Origin: Sipunculus nudus
Taxonomy: Eukaryota > Annelida > Sipuncula > Golfingiida > Sipunculidae
NCBI GenBank assembly: GCA_026874595.1
Contig: CM049318.1
Span: 44,062,456 to 44,126,455 of the forward strand
DNA length: 64,000 nucleotides
Reading direction: 5' to 3'
The notes beneath the pieces are model-generated. The model searched no databases. It was given only the letters and a program-made list of their open reading frames with translations, and was not told the origin of the DNA. Position 1 is the stretch's first letter; each line of letters opens with the position of its first letter. The translations under genes were made by a program, and so were the position numbers. Positions 24,252 to 37,485 of the stretch are shown one piece after another.

Positions 24252-26267
24252 AAAAGAACAGACAGACTGTTAGACAAACAAAGCTGATAATATATTTTAA
24301 TATTTTAAAGTTTTTCATCAGCAATATTACACATCTGAAAATATAAGTTAATTGCTTTCAAATTTCAGACTTTAAAAGCTTAAATCCATACACATACAGC
24401 ATATGAAAGTTATTTCAACAGTGCTTAAAGGAAAAATTTCATAATTAATATATATTTAATGATAATTGAGATGATGGACAGACAGAACTGATCACTTTAT
24501 GTTCCATTCTTCAGAGGCAAGAATATGTTTCAATTAGATCTTAATATTTTCTAATCCAATTATTTTTCAAATTAAAAAAATTGTGCACATTTGCAATAAT
24601 AACTAATGTCTCAGTGAAAAGGTGATAGTGAGGTGCAAAGGATCAATGACAGCCGGGGGAGGGGGGGGGGCATGGTGGGATTAACAACACTTTTGCATAT
24701 ACATTATGGGCAAACAAAGCCTGATCTCCAATTCTGCTGAGCCTCGAAAATAATAAACACATGTTTGTATTAGATCCTCATTTTTTATTTTAAGTTTAAT
24801 TTGTATACATTTCCAATATAACATATATTTCTGAATATAAACGTTGATTCATAATTCTAAATTGCATCATCATAAATCTCAATCTTGTCATATAACACCA
24901 CATCATGCATACAAATGTATATTTATATATTCATGGGGGGGGGGGGGGGGTGTGATATGAGAACAATTGTACACCTGTCACAGCAGGGGATCTCCCCCAT
25001 TGACAGTGACAAATCAGGAACCCTGGCATAGCTGACTTCCAGTGACCTGGAGTGGGCTACCTGCATCTGAAACAAAGCAAGTGACTACAATAGAGCCTCA
25101 AGATAAAATTCAATAACTAGCCTAATTTTCAACCTTTTATTTTCAAATTTCAGATTTAAACAAATTAAATACTTATGTTTACATGCTGTGAAAATTAAAT
25201 TAACAGTACTCACAGGAAAAAAAACATGCCATGGTCAAAGTTGGGTAAAATTTAAGGTACTGATTTTATGTTTATGCTAATAACTTATAAAATTTACAAA
25301 ATACAGATCTAATTTTGGGTATACAATTGGATCTTAATTAAACAAAGTTATATACTTGAAAAAAATTCTCTAGCTTCAATAATTTTCATGTAACGTCAAT
25401 ATTTTTTCTGATTTTTTAAAAAGTCCATTATGTTTGGGCCCATAACGTAAAACACTTACGCAATACTGACATCATTTCTGGCATGTGCATAGCGAATGTA
25501 TAGAAAAATATGTATATTATATATGATCAAAGTCAGATCAGTGGTTTTGATATTAGGCAGTCTTGAAGTGTAACAATGAGTTTTTAATGGAGAAATGAAG
25601 TTTTTCATTAATATCTCGAAGGAATTAAGTCCTAGTGACCAAATTCTTGGCATGGTAGGTAATTTGGAGACATCTAACTGTTTGCCAAATTTAAGGAACT
25701 TAGAGCTGAAGCTGGGGAGCTGAGCACTAGCAAACTGCATAACACTAGCTTGATGTAAACAATATGTGACATGGTGCTTGAAAACTTGAATAAAATCTAC
25801 AGTTTTTGATCAACTGGTTTCAAATTTTTGGTTTTAACAGACAAAATGCTAACAAAAACATGCTGTGAAAATTAAATCCACAGCAGTTACAGGAAAAAAA
25901 GTGCCATGGTCAAAGTTGGACAAAATTTAAGGTACTAATTTTTTATTTTTCCTAAAATTTTAAAAATTTAAAAGATTTTTATCTAATTTTGGGTATACAA
26001 TTTAATTTTGATTAATAAAAGTTATATTACTGGAAAAAAAGTGCTTAGCTTTAACAAGTTTTGTGTTAAGTGATCAAATTTCTTTCCTGATTATTTACAA
26101 AATGCATTTTGTTTGGGCCCATAACTTTTTTAATTTATATAATACAGACCTAATTTCTGGCATGTACATATGAACTATATAGAGGATAATTTATGGTAAT
26201 ATGAGGAAAAACAGATGAGTGGTTTTGATATTAGGCAGTCCTGAAGTGTGAAAATAGGTTTATCGTA
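24252..26267 (+). mobile_element. Composite A-family fragment without ends
   Basis: Segments of the 1.9-kb type (24290-25300, with G runs near 24661 and at 24935-24950) continue into the second half of the 2.6-kb type (25440-26260). It breaks off at GAAAATAGGTTTATCGT, where the next B left end begins, so its microsatellite and hairpin are lost. Confidence 0.7.
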
Positions 26268-29027
26268 AACAAGGCCTACAGGCCTAATGCGAACCTGTGC
26301 ATATGGATATACACCAGGTATAACGCTTCAATGCTGAACCACTACTTTTCATATATATGAACAATGCAAGTACTAAACATTTTGAACAAGAAACAATACA
26401 CAAACATCACTGCTGAAATTCTGGCATGGGTGCACACAACACAAAAATTATTGTAGTCTTGTATACTACAAAGCTATTTGACATGTATAAATATGCCCAA
26501 TTTCAGGCTGATATATCAAATTCCTCTGTAGAATTAAGCAGGCACATACACTTTGAAAAAGTCATTGTAGATGGCGACACCTGTCTTGTGAACGAGAAAG
26601 CCATTAAAGACACATAGACAGGTCAGAATATCAGGCCAATACATCAAACTTACCTTAAGTCTGATGCACGGGGCTGACCAGGCTTAGGTGAGAAAGGCTG
26701 TTGCCCCGAGTGTACTGTGACAAGTAACTGGCTCAGGCTACTGCACTGAGTGAACTCTTGACCTGCACCTGGCTAGACTGAGTGAACTTTTGACCTGTAC
26801 CTGGCTGCACTGAGTGAACTCTTGACCTGTTGCATAATCTGACACAGTTGGCAGACTGCCAAAGCTATAAATAAATCCAGGCTGACCTTTTGCCTATTGC
26901 CAAATCTGAAATAGTAACCACACAATTACATAAGCTCACAGATTGGCTCCATATGCAGCCCTGAGGGGCATGACACCCATGAGGTGATCACATGATACTC
27001 ATGAGGTGATCACATGCTACCCATGAGATGAACACATGCTGCCCATGAGGTGATCACATGCCTTGTGCTTGGCTGCACTGATTGAACTCTTGACCTATAT
27101 TTGGCTGCACTGAATGAACTCCTAATCTGTTGCCAAATCTGAAACAGTTGGCAGTTTCTCAAACTATTCAAGAAACATACACAATCATGGCCTGTTATGT
27201 AACTCTGCTAATATTTATCCAGCACTAACCATTTGAAGAAACTTGAGAGGGCTTGCCTCTGGGATCATTTCTGTAAAATATTGAACAATTTGGCTGGACT
27301 GTTTACAAGAGGAAGACTTTTAAAGTTTTTTTCCCAGCTTTTTCCCTGTAAAATCTAAGTAAATGCAATAGCAAAAATAAGCTGAATCCATCAACATTTG
27401 ATATGTGACAGATAATTGAATAAAATTTGGGGATGGTAGCTCCTGTTATTCCTGAGAAATTATGAGTTAGTGTACAGATGATATGTAATATCATGAACCT
27501 ACATTTTTTTAAAAGCTTTTAAAAAACATTCTTGTCAATATTTTCCATGGATAACCTGAAATCTAAATGTCCAGAGGCATAATGTAATGGATGCTGAAAA
27601 ACTGGTGCTAGGCTCTATGTATCTGCTTCACACAGCAAACATATATGGTAAAATGACTCAAATCAATCTTTATAATTCAGCCAAAATTAATTTTTTGGAA
27701 CCATAAAAGACAATTATTATAAGAATGATTCAGGGAATTATTCTTGCAAAATATTAAACAAACTGGCCTCAGTATCATCAGTCGAAAAATTTTTTGTAGG
27801 TTTATAACTCATATGTGAAAATACAGCAAAATGGCAAAGTTCAGCTTCCCATAACTCAGCCAAAAATCATTGAACCAAAACCATTTGAACAAACTTGAAT
27901 TATCAACATCTAAGGATAATTAATGTGTGAGATTTAAGAATTTGGCCCAGTGGTTTTTGAGAAGAAGAATTTTGTAGCCACTTAGCTAACATGGGCTGTT
28001 ATGGCATATGACTAAATTCAGCTTCCCATAACTCAGCCAAAAGTCACTGAACTGAGACCATTTGAACAAATTTGAATTATCAACATCTAAGGATAATTAA
28101 TGTGTGAGATTTAAGAATTTGGCACAGCAGTTTTTGAGAAGAAGATTTTTGTAGCCACTTAGCTAACATAGGCTGTTATGGCATATGACTAAATTCAGCT
28201 TCCCATACCTCAGCCAAAAGTCAATGAACTGAGACCATTTGAACAAACTTGAATTATCAACATCTGAGGATAATTAATGTGTGAGATTCAAGAATTTGGC
28301 CCAGTGGTTTTTGAGAAGAAGATTTTTGTAGTGACTAAATTCAGCTTCCCATAACTTAGCCAAATGTCACTGAACTGAGACCATTTGAACAAAATTCAGA
28401 AAGCACTACCCTAGGATCATTTCTGTGCGATATTAAACAATTTGGCCATTTTTTTCAGAGAAGAAGTTATTTGTAGCTGTAAGTATGATACGGGCACTGA
28501 TGACCCCTGTACAAAAAACCCCCACCGATGCAGGTGGCGCCACCATTACCTCAATTTAAGATATGACTTATGTGACCAACATTGGCATAAAATTTGGTGA
28601 TGATAGCTCAAGCTATTTCTGAGACTGTATTTTTAGTATCCTTTTTTGGACAGATGACTAAGTTCAACTTCCTGTAACTCGGCCAAAAATCACCGAACTT
28701 AAACCATTCGAACAAATTTGAGATAGATTGTTCCAGGAATCATTTCTGTAAAATATTGGACAATTTGGCTGAACAGATTCGGAGAAGAAGATTTTTTAAG
28801 CTTTTTTGGCTTTTTCCCTATAAAATCTAAGAAAATGCTGTTAGCCAAAAATATGCAAAATCCGATAGAGTTTTTAAGATGACTAATTTTTTGCATAAAA
28901 TTTTGTGATGCTAATTCTTGCAGTTTTCAAGATAGTATGGGTTAACGTACGGACGGACGGACAGACGGACGGACGACGGACAATGGACCACGACTATAGC
29001 TCAGATAACTTATAGTCAGCTGAGCTA
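26268..29027 (+). mobile_element. Chimeric element: B left end and body, A right end
   Basis: Left end AACAAGGCCTACAGGCCTAA with arm GCGAACCTGTG. The B body includes four GGTGATCACATG-type repeats (26967-27062) and GGTGGCGCCACC at 28533-28544. At about 28948, after GTATGGGTTAACGTACGGAC, it continues as an A tail: (GGAC)n and the A hairpin at 28997-29027. The switch lies at or next to the microsatellite. Confidence 0.82.
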
Positions 29028-29394
29028 AAAATACAGGTTGGGCCACCACTTTTTGGGAACTGACAAAACTAGTCATGGTCAATATTCAAGGCAAGATTCA
29101 TGACAATCCATGCATTTATTGTCAAGCTATTGGAGGTTTTGTATTAAATTTTTTATTTTTCTGGGGGGGGGGGGGGTACTTTCAAGCCCTAAGGCTTGAA
29201 GGATATAGGTTGCAGTGACCTAATTTCAGGTTTCCAAGGAGATTTTTTATTGACCTCCCTGGATAGTTTCCCTTAGAAGTTTCTAGGTCCAGCAATTAAG
29301 ATTTGTGCCCTGCTAACGGACGGCCGGACGCTCGGACGGACGACGGACAAAGCACCATTCCTATACCTCATTTGACTTACAGTCAGCTGAGCTA
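29028..29394 (+). mobile_element. Single A unit with degraded right end
   Basis: One unit (CAGGTTGGGCCACCAC start, TTAGAAGTTTCTAGGTCCAG end) with a CGGACGGCCGGACG tail and a hairpin whose left arm is damaged (29364-29394); the right arm GTCAGCTGAGCTA is intact. A 14-G run lies at 29163-29176. Confidence 0.75.
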
Positions 29395-29873
29395 AAAAAT
29401 CACAGAAACTGCACTGACAAAGGGATTTCTAAGGTGGCTACCTGGCATACATAATACATTTCTGACAAGTCTGACATGTGATATCACATATCCCCAAATA
29501 AGAGACAAAACTTGGCAATTGCCCCAAAGAATGTTACAGTTATGAATGTCCAAAACAATTCAAAAGGCATGATCAGGTTGGAGAGCTCTCATATCAGATT
29601 AACGGACATGTAAATGGAAAAAGTGTAAGTCCAATATTTTTAAATTATCACCTTGCTTTTAAGTTGGGTCAGAAGGGTAGGTAAACTGCAAAACCAAAAG
29701 AAAAGAAATGCAGAAAGCATCACTAAGACCTGTAAAACAAATAACACCATCCTAAATCCAGGTACACACCTACAAATTATCAGAACAAACACTTCCTGGT
29801 ATATCTGATGATTTGCGTAAAAAGTTTTAAGATATCCAGGAAACTAAGTTTACTGCTATGATTCCATTAAATA
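29395..29873 (+). repeat. Fragment shared with 42.2-42.7 kb
   Basis: Collinear with 42230-42700 (AAACTGCACTGA, GGATTTCTAAGGTGGCTA, then TTCCATTAAATAAAC). It is part of the CCAAGCATGACC subtype of family A, without ends. Confidence 0.65.
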
Positions 29874-30047
29874 AACAAGGCCTACAGACCTTATGCGAAC
29901 CTTTGCAAAGTTTGGGAGTATGAATGAAGGTTTATTTTTCAAATTTAATATTGATCCTCTTATGTTCTGCATATCTACCTTAGTCATTATGACTTCAGCA
30001 AAATGGACGTTTCGGACCTGCAAGTTTTGAACTAAGACATTTTAAAA
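29874..30047 (+). mobile_element. B left-end fragment
   Basis: AACAAGGCCTACAGACCTTA and arm GCGAACCTTTG (one change), followed by ~140 bp that end where the D left end begins. Confidence 0.7.
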
Positions 30048-32230
30048 CTAGAATACGGGTAGTCGACAAGCAACTACGTGTATCCACCAAAATCAGAGTG
30101 GGATGGGTGAAGTGAGGCATGGATTGAATGGCAAGGGGAAATAAAGTGAGGTGTGTTGCATATTAGCATGGATGTCTGCAGCTGAAATGTGTATGTAGGT
30201 TGCACCACCTACCACAAAATTGAGAAAGCAGTCTAAGTTGTAAAAATGTGCAAAATTTTAGGCAGATAAGTCAAACCACTACTTGTATATGAGTGATTTT
30301 ATTCCACAGCAGACAAACATAAGGATGCTGTGCAAAAATGGTGGCAGGTGGCACCTCCACTTTTGGGTCTGATAAAGAGCTATGTGACATCTATATACAT
30401 GCAAAATTTCAGGAGGATACAGCAAACCACTCCTGAGTTATAAACCTGGATGTCTGCAGTGTAAACATAAATGTAGGTGGCACCACCTGCCACAAAACCC
30501 AGAAACTATCCAAGATGTATAGACTTGCAAAATTTTAGGCAGGTAAGTCAAACCACTGCAAAGATATGAATGATTTTATCCTACGGCAGACAAACAGACT
30601 GATGCTGTGCAAAAATGGTTGTAGGTGTTGCCACCATTTTTAGTGTATGTTATGAAGCTATTTGCCCCACCAGTTTCGTGTATGATAAAAAGCTATGTGA
30701 GATCTATACACATGCAAAATTTTGGCCCAATCAGTCATACAGTTTCTGAGATATAAGCTTGGATGTCTGAAGCGTTAACATGTATGTAGGTATCTCCACC
30801 TGTCATAAAATCAAGAAAGCTGTCTAGGATGTATAAACCTGCAAAATTTCAGGTGGATAGATCAAACCACTGCCGAGATATGAGTTATTTTATCCCAAGG
30901 CAGATGAACAGATGGATGCTGTGCATAAGTGATTGCAGGTGGCGCCTCCAGTTTTGCGTATGATGAAGAGCTATGTGAGATCTATGAACATGCAAAATTT
31001 TGGCCCAATCGGTCAAATGGTTCCAGAAATATAAGCTTGGAAGTCTGCAGAGTAAACGTGAATGTAGGTGGCGCCACCTTTCAGAAAATCGAGAAAACTG
31101 TCCAGGATGTATAAACCTGCAAAATTTCAGGTGGATAAGTCAAACCACTGCTGAGATATGAGTGATTTTATCCAAAGGCGGATGAACAGATGGGTGCTGT
31201 GCATAAATGGTTCCAGGTGGCGCCTCCAGTTTTGCCTATGATGAAGGGCTATATGAGATCTATACACATGCAAAATTTTGGCCAAATCGGTCAAATGGTT
31301 CGAGAAATATGAGCTTGGATGTATGCACAGTAAATGTGAATGTAGGTGGCGCCACCTGTCATAAAATCGAGAAAGCTGTCCAGGATGTATAAACCTGCAA
31401 AATATCAGGTGGATAAGTTAAACAACCACTGCTGAGATATGAGTGATTTTATCCCAAGGCAGATGAACAGATGGATGCTGTGCATAAATGTCTGCAGGTG
31501 GCGCCACCAGTTTTGCCTATGATGAAGGGCTATGTGAGATCTATACACACGCAAAATTTTGGCCAAATCGTTCAAACGATTCCCGAGATATGAGCTTGGA
31601 TGTATGCACAGTAAATGTGAATGTAGGTGGCGCCACCTGTCATAAAATGGAGAAAGTGGTCCAGGATGTATAAACCTGCAAAATATCAGGTGGATTTTAT
31701 CCCAAGGCAGATGAACAGATGGATGCTGTGCATAAATGTTTGCAGGTGGCGCCACCAGTTTTGCCTATAATGAAGAGCTATGCGAGATCTTATACACATG
31801 CAAAATTTTGGCCCAATCGGTCAAACGGTTCCAGAGATATGAGCTTGGAAGTCTGCAGAGTAAACGTGAATGTAGATGGCGCCACCTTTCAGAAAATCGA
31901 GAAAACTGCCCAGGATGTATAAACCTGCAAAATTTCAGGTAAATAAGTCAAACCACTGCTGAGATATGAGTGATTTTATCCAAAGGCAGATAAACAGATG
32001 GGTGCTGTGCATAAATGGTTGCAGGTGGCGCCACCATTTTTAGTGTATGTTATAAAGCTATCAAAGGGCTACATTTGTGCAAAATTTTTAGCCTGATCGG
32101 TCAAACGGTTTCCGAGATATGTGGGTTTATGTATGGAAACAGACGCACAAATGGACACTGGGCAGCAAGGAAAGGTCAGATGTCAACCAAAAATGAAGGC
32201 ACAGCAGTTCACATGTGACCTGATGATAAA
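30048..32230 (+). mobile_element. Family D element, right end missing
   Basis: Left end CTAGAATACGGGTAGTCGAC and arm GTATCCACCAAAATC. The body is about seven tandem units of ~280 bp; homologous points are at 30935, 31213, 31496, 31743 and 32023. Each unit carries GGTGGCGCCACC (or a variant) twice, with a Gly-Gly-Ala-rich chance translation in several frames. It breaks off after CAGTTCACATGTGACC, about 150 bp short of where the other D copy ends. Confidence 0.78.
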
Positions 32231-32530
32231 CCCGATTTGCTTTAAATGCAGCCCAAGTTTTTTCAAACAGTTGAAAGATATAGTTCCAATAATCTGGGAA
32301 TTCTGCATCTAAACATTGTATCCAGACATCTAGATTGTCTAGACACCCCCCCCCCCCCCCCCCCCCCCGCCAGGTCAGTTGCCATGGTGATGTCTGGACC
32401 CCACCTGTTTGTACTGAGTGACCTCTTGACTTGGCTGCATGAAGTCAAATCTGTTTTCAAATACAGAAAGCCTTTTTCAATTGGCTACAATGCTTTTTTA
32501 AAACTGTATTTACCCAATATATTCTTATAA
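32231..32530 (+). repeat. Spacer with a C23 run
   Basis: Unrecognised sequence with a 23-C homopolymer at 32346-32368 between TCTAGACA and GCCAGG. No gene seen. Confidence 0.5.
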
Positions 32531-32714
32531 AACAAGTGACCCATGGGTCATGACGCTCAGCTGACTGGGAAGAGATTTGCAAAAGGAAATTTTATCACCA
32601 GAATGGTAGTATATACCCATTCAACTGAAGCATCAAACAGATTAACCAACAGGCCAAGATTTAGTCTGTATTTATATATCTCAAAAATAGAGAAAAATGT
32701 GTAAACTTTTAAAA
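32531..32714 (+). mobile_element. A left-end fragment ahead of a D element
   Basis: AACAAGTGACCCATGGGTC, arm GCTCAGCTGAC, then ~150 bp identical in layout to 38672-38850, ending AATAGAGAAAAATGTGTAAAC. A D left end follows directly. Confidence 0.8.
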
Positions 32715-33885
32715 CTAGAATACGGGTAACCGACAAGTGACTACATGTATCTGCCAAAATCGGATAGTGAGGCATGGATTGAGTGGCAAGGGGAAATAGA
32801 GTGAGGTATGTTGCATATTAGCATGGATGTCTGCAGCCTAAATGTGTATGTAGGTTGTGCCACCTACCACAAATCCAGAAATCTGTCCAAGTTGTATACA
32901 CCTGCAAAATTTTAGGCAGAAAAGTCAAACCACTACATGTATATGAGCGATTTTTGCCCATGGCAGACAAACAGACAAACACTGTGCAAAAATCTTTGCA
33001 GGTAACCCCTCCAGTTTTGTGTATGATAAAGACCTATGTGAGATCTAAACACATGCACAATTTTGGCCCAATCGGTCAAATGGTTCCTGAGATATGAGCT
33101 TGGATGTGTCCAGTGTTAACTAGAATGTAGGTGGCGCCACCTGTCATAAAATCAAGAAAGCTGTCCACGATGTATAAACCTGCAAAATTTTAGGCAGTTA
33201 TGTCGAACCACTACAGAGAAATGTGTTATTTTAGGCCACGGCAGACTAACAGACAGACGCTGTGCAAACATTGTTACAGGTGGCGCCACCATTTTTTGTG
33301 TATGTTACAGAGCTATCAAAGGGCTACATTTGTATAAATTTTATTTCCTGATCGGTCAAACGGTTCCCAAGATATAAGCTTCGATGTCATCAGCGTGAAC
33401 GTGAACGTAGGTGGCGCCACCTGTCATAAAATCAAGAAAGCTATCCTGGATGTATACACATGACGAATTTCAGGTGAATTAGTCAATTCACTGCAGAGAT
33501 ATGAGTGATTTTAACCCAAGGCAGATGAACAGATGGACACTGTGCAAACATGGTTACAGGTGGCGCCACCATTTTTTGTGTATGTTATAAAGCAATCCAA
33601 GGGCTACATTTGTATCAATTTTATTTCCTGATCGGTCAAACGGTTCCCGAGATATGAGGGTTTATGAGTGGAAACAGACCCACAAATGGACACTGGATAG
33701 AGAGGAAAGGTCAGAGGTCAATGCAAATTGGTTAGGCACCAGTTCACATGTGACCCGATTATAGGTGTAAGTTTGGGAAAAATCGGTCCATTAGTCTCCG
33801 AGGAGCTCTCTGGAAACGAACGCCGCCACGGCGGAGGAACTCGGTCAAAAACATAGTATCCGCAAAACTTCGTTTTGGCGAATAC
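32715..33885 (+). mobile_element. Complete family D element, 1.17 kb
   Basis: Left end CTAGAATACGGGTAACCGAC, arm GTATCTGCCAAAATCG (32751 onward); right end CATAGTATCCGCAAAACTTC then GTTTTGGCGAATAC (33856-33885), which forms a hairpin and whose last arm pairs imperfectly with the left arm. A GC-rich block, GCCGCCACGGCGGAGG, precedes the hairpin. Two D units give GGTGGCGCCACC at about 33131, 33281, 33411 and 33561. Confidence 0.75.
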
Positions 33886-36640
33886 AAAAATACAGGTGGC
33901 TCCACCAGTCTGCAGAAACTAATAAAAACACTTAATGGTCAATATCCATGCAAAAAAATCATGGTGATCTCTGCATTAGTTGTTCAGATACTTCAGTTTT
34001 TGTATCAAATTGTCCATTATTCTGAGGGATACTTCGGAGTCCTATAGCTTGAAGGATATGGGTAACAGAGACCTAATTTCAAGTTTCCACAGGCACCTTT
34101 CATGGGCCTCCTTGCATGACAAGAATGAAGATTCTAGGTCCAGTTGTTGCGATTTGTACCCTGTTGACAGATAACCACATCTTTAAAGGTCTCAAAAAAA
34201 AGAAAAAATTCGTAAAAATTTGAAAAAAAAAAATAGAGGTGGCACACCCAGTCTGCAGAAACTGATGGAACAGCTCATGATCAATATGTATGCCGAAAAT
34301 CATGACCATCAGTGTTGTAGTTATTGAAATACTGCAGTTTTTGTATCAAATTTTCCATTATTCATGGGGGGGGGGATATTTTGGACCCATACAGCTTAAA
34401 GAATATGGGTAACAGAGACCTAATTTCAAGTTTCCATGGAGACTTTTCATGGGTCTCCCTGTGTGTCAAGAATGAAGATTCTTGGTCCAGTTTTTATGAT
34501 TTGTGCCCTGTTAACAGATGTTCATATCTTTAAAGGTCTCAAAAATACAGAAAAATTTCGTAAAAAAAACCGAACAAATACAGGTGGTGCCACCAGTCTG
34601 CAGAAACTTATGAAACACTCCATGATCAATATCCATGCAAACAATTATGGTTATCTCTGCATTAGTTGTTCAGATACTTTAGCTTTTGTATCAAATTTTC
34701 CATTATTCTGAGCTGTACTTTGGAGTGCCATAGCTCAAAGGATATGGGTAACAGAGACCAAATTTCAGGTTTCCATGGAGACTTATCATGGGTCTCCCTG
34801 TGTGTCAAGAACGAAGATTCTAGGTCCAGTCGTTACGATTTGTACCCTGTTGACAGATAACTACATCCTTAAAGGTCTCAAAAATGGAGAAAACAATTCA
34901 TGAACATTGAAAAATACAGGTGGCGCCACCAGTCTGCACAAACTGATGAAGCATCTCATGATCAATATGTATGTCGAAAATCATGACCATCAGTGATGTA
35001 GTTAATGAGATATTTAAGTTTTTGTATGAAATTTTTTACTATTCTGGGGGGTAATTTTGGGCCCCATAGCTCGAAGGATATGGGTAACAGAGACCTAATT
35101 TCTGGTTTCCATGGAGACTTTTCATAGGTCTCTCAGTGTGTCGAAAATGAAGATTCTAGGTCCAGTCGTTACGATTTGTGCCACGCTAACAGATGACAGC
35201 ATCCTCAAAGGTCCCAAAAATAGAGGAAAAAATCGTAAAAAATCAATCAGTACAGGTGGCGCCACCAGTCTGCAGGAACTGATCGAACATCTCATGATCA
35301 ATATGTATGCCAAAAATGAAGACCATCAGTGATGTAGTTATTGAGATATTGAAGTTTTTGTATGAAATTTTTTACTATTCTGGGGGGTACTTTGGGGCCC
35401 GATAGCTCAAAGGATATGGGTAACAGAGACCTAATTGGGTAACAGAGACCTAATTTCTGGTTTCCAAGGAGATTTTTCATGGGTCTCCCTGTGTGTCAAG
35501 AACGAAGATTCTAGGTCCAGTCGTTACGATTTGTACCCTGTTGACAGATAACTACATCCTTAAAGGTCTCAAAAATGGAGAAAACAATTCGTGAACATTG
35601 AAAAATACAGGTGGCGCCACCAGTCTGCACAAACTGATGAAACATCTCATGATCAATATGTATGTCGAAAATCATGACCATCAGTGATGTAGTTAATGAG
35701 ATATTGAAGTTTTTGTATGAAATTTTTGACTATTCTGGGGGGTAATTTTGGGCCCCATAGCTCAAAGGATATGGGTAACAGAGACCTAATTTCTGGTTTC
35801 CATGGAGACTTTTCATAGGTCTCTCAGTGTGTCGAAAATGAAGATTCTAGGTCCAGTCGTTACGATTTGTGCCACGCTAACAGATGACAGCATCCTCAAA
35901 GGTCTCAAAAATAGAGGAAAAAATCGTAAAAAATCAAACAGTACATGTGGCGCCACCAGTCTGCAGGAACTGATTGAACATCTCATGATCAATATGTATG
36001 CCGAAAATGAAGACCATCAGTGATGTAGTTATTGAGATATTGAAGATTTTGTATGAAATTTTTTACTATTCTGGGGGGTAATTTTGGGCCCCATAGCTCA
36101 AAGGATATGGGTAACAGAGACCTAATTTCTGGTTTCCAAGGAGATTTTTCATGGACCTCTCAGTGTGTCAAGAATTAAGATTCTAAGTCCAGTCTTTATG
36201 ATTTGTGCCTTGTTAACAGATGTTCACATTTTTAAAGGTCTCAAAAATAGAGAAAAAAATTCGTAAAAAATCGAAAAATACAGGTGGCGCCACCAGTCTG
36301 CAGGAAGTGATGTAACATCTCATGATCAATATGTATGCCAAAAATCATGACCATCAGTCAAGTAGTTAATGAGATATTGAAGTTTTTGTATGAAATTTTT
36401 GACTTTTCTAGGGGGTACTTTGGGGCCACATAGCTCGAAGGATATGGGTAACAGAGACCTAATTTCTGGTTTCCAAGGAGATTTTTTATGGACCTCTCAG
36501 AATCCCAAGTTACAAGGTTCTAGGTCCAGCGGTTACGATTTGTGCCTGGTTAACGGACGGACAGACGGACAGACAGACAGACGGACAGACGGACAAAGAG
36601 TGATCGCTATAGCTCAGATGACTTTCAGTCAGCTGAGCTA
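33886..36640 (+). repeat. Array of eight A ~338-bp units with right end
   Basis: Units start near 33895, 34233, 34581, 34919, 35256, 35609, 35946 and 36284 with GGTGGCGCCACC or a one-base variant. The same order repeats in each: CTGCAGAAACTGATG, ATGATCAATAT, ATTCTGGGGGGTAC, GATATGGGTAACAGAGACC, ATTCTAGGTCCAG, TTACGATTTGTGCC. A 16-bp local duplication (GGGTAACAGAGACCTAAT) sits at 35418. The last unit runs into a mixed GGAC/AGAC tract and the A hairpin (36610-36640). Confidence 0.88.
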
Positions 36641-37261
36641 ACTAGCAGAACCCTACCATAGAATAATTCTTGTAAAGTTTAAACCAATCAGCTGAACAGT
36701 TTCATCATAAATCAGTGTATAAGCTAGAAGAGTTTAAAATTACATTTTCGCTTGTAAAAAACACATCAATGTAGGTGGCGCCACCAATACCTCAAAATCA
36801 GATATGACATATGTGACAAACATTGGTAAAAAATTTGGTCATTATAGCTCTAGCCGTTTCTGAGATTTTAATTTTAGTGTGCTTTTTTGGACAGATGACT
36901 AAGTTCAACCTCCTGTAACTCGGCCAAAAATTTCCAAACTGGAACCATTCGAACAAACTTGAGAGAGATTGTTCCAGAGATCATTTCTGTGAAATATTGG
37001 ACAATTTGGCTGGACAGTTTCAGAGAAGAAGATTTTTTAAAGGTTTTTAAGCTTTTTCTCTATAAAATCTAAATTAATGCAGATACCCAATAATAAGCTC
37101 CAGGCCACCAAGTTTCACAAGTGACGAATTCTTACATGTAATTTGGAGCTGCTAGCTCCGACGGTTTCTGACTTACAGCCATGGACGGCGGAAAGCCAGC
37201 CCTGGACGGCGGACGGCAGACGGACGACGCTGCGCCATCGCATAAGCTCACAGGTTCGCTA
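36641..37261 (+). mobile_element. Family B fragment with right end
   Basis: Starts CTAGCAGAACCC, directly after an A right end. It carries GGTGGCGCCACC near 36776 and ends CCATCGCATAAGCTCACAGG then TTCGCTA, preceded by a GACGGCGGACGGCAGACG tract. Confidence 0.75.
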
Positions 37262-37485
37262 AAAAATTATCAACTTTATGGTAGGGTGTCCTTGAGCCAT
37301 AAAAAAATGTGTTCAATGGTGCAGCATAGATATCTAACGCAAATTCTTGGCATGGAAAATTGGATTAGGACGGCACGTTTATGGTGCGTTATGAATACAG
37401 GGCATTAGTTTTGTGACGGGCGTCCAGGGGGCGCAGCAAACAGCAATTGGTTAACAGGTGATTGGGCCCCTTTAAATGAGTAAAT
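37262..37485. other. Unrecognised block with CpG
   Basis: Between two mobile elements; contains AGGACGGCACGTTTATGG and GTGACGGGCGTCCAGGGG. No match elsewhere in the window and no ORF of note. Confidence 0.35.

Noticed and set aside
30929-31942. Repeated ~61-codon frames (AGGA-SFAYDE-type) resembling a repeat protein
   Set aside because: Each frame ends inside one D unit at a stop, frames shift between units by indels, and the period is the DNA unit, so it is not a protein array.
33886-36640. CRISPR-like or rDNA-like array
   Set aside because: Units are ~338 bp with no short repeat/spacer pattern and no rRNA sequence; it is an element-derived tandem repeat.
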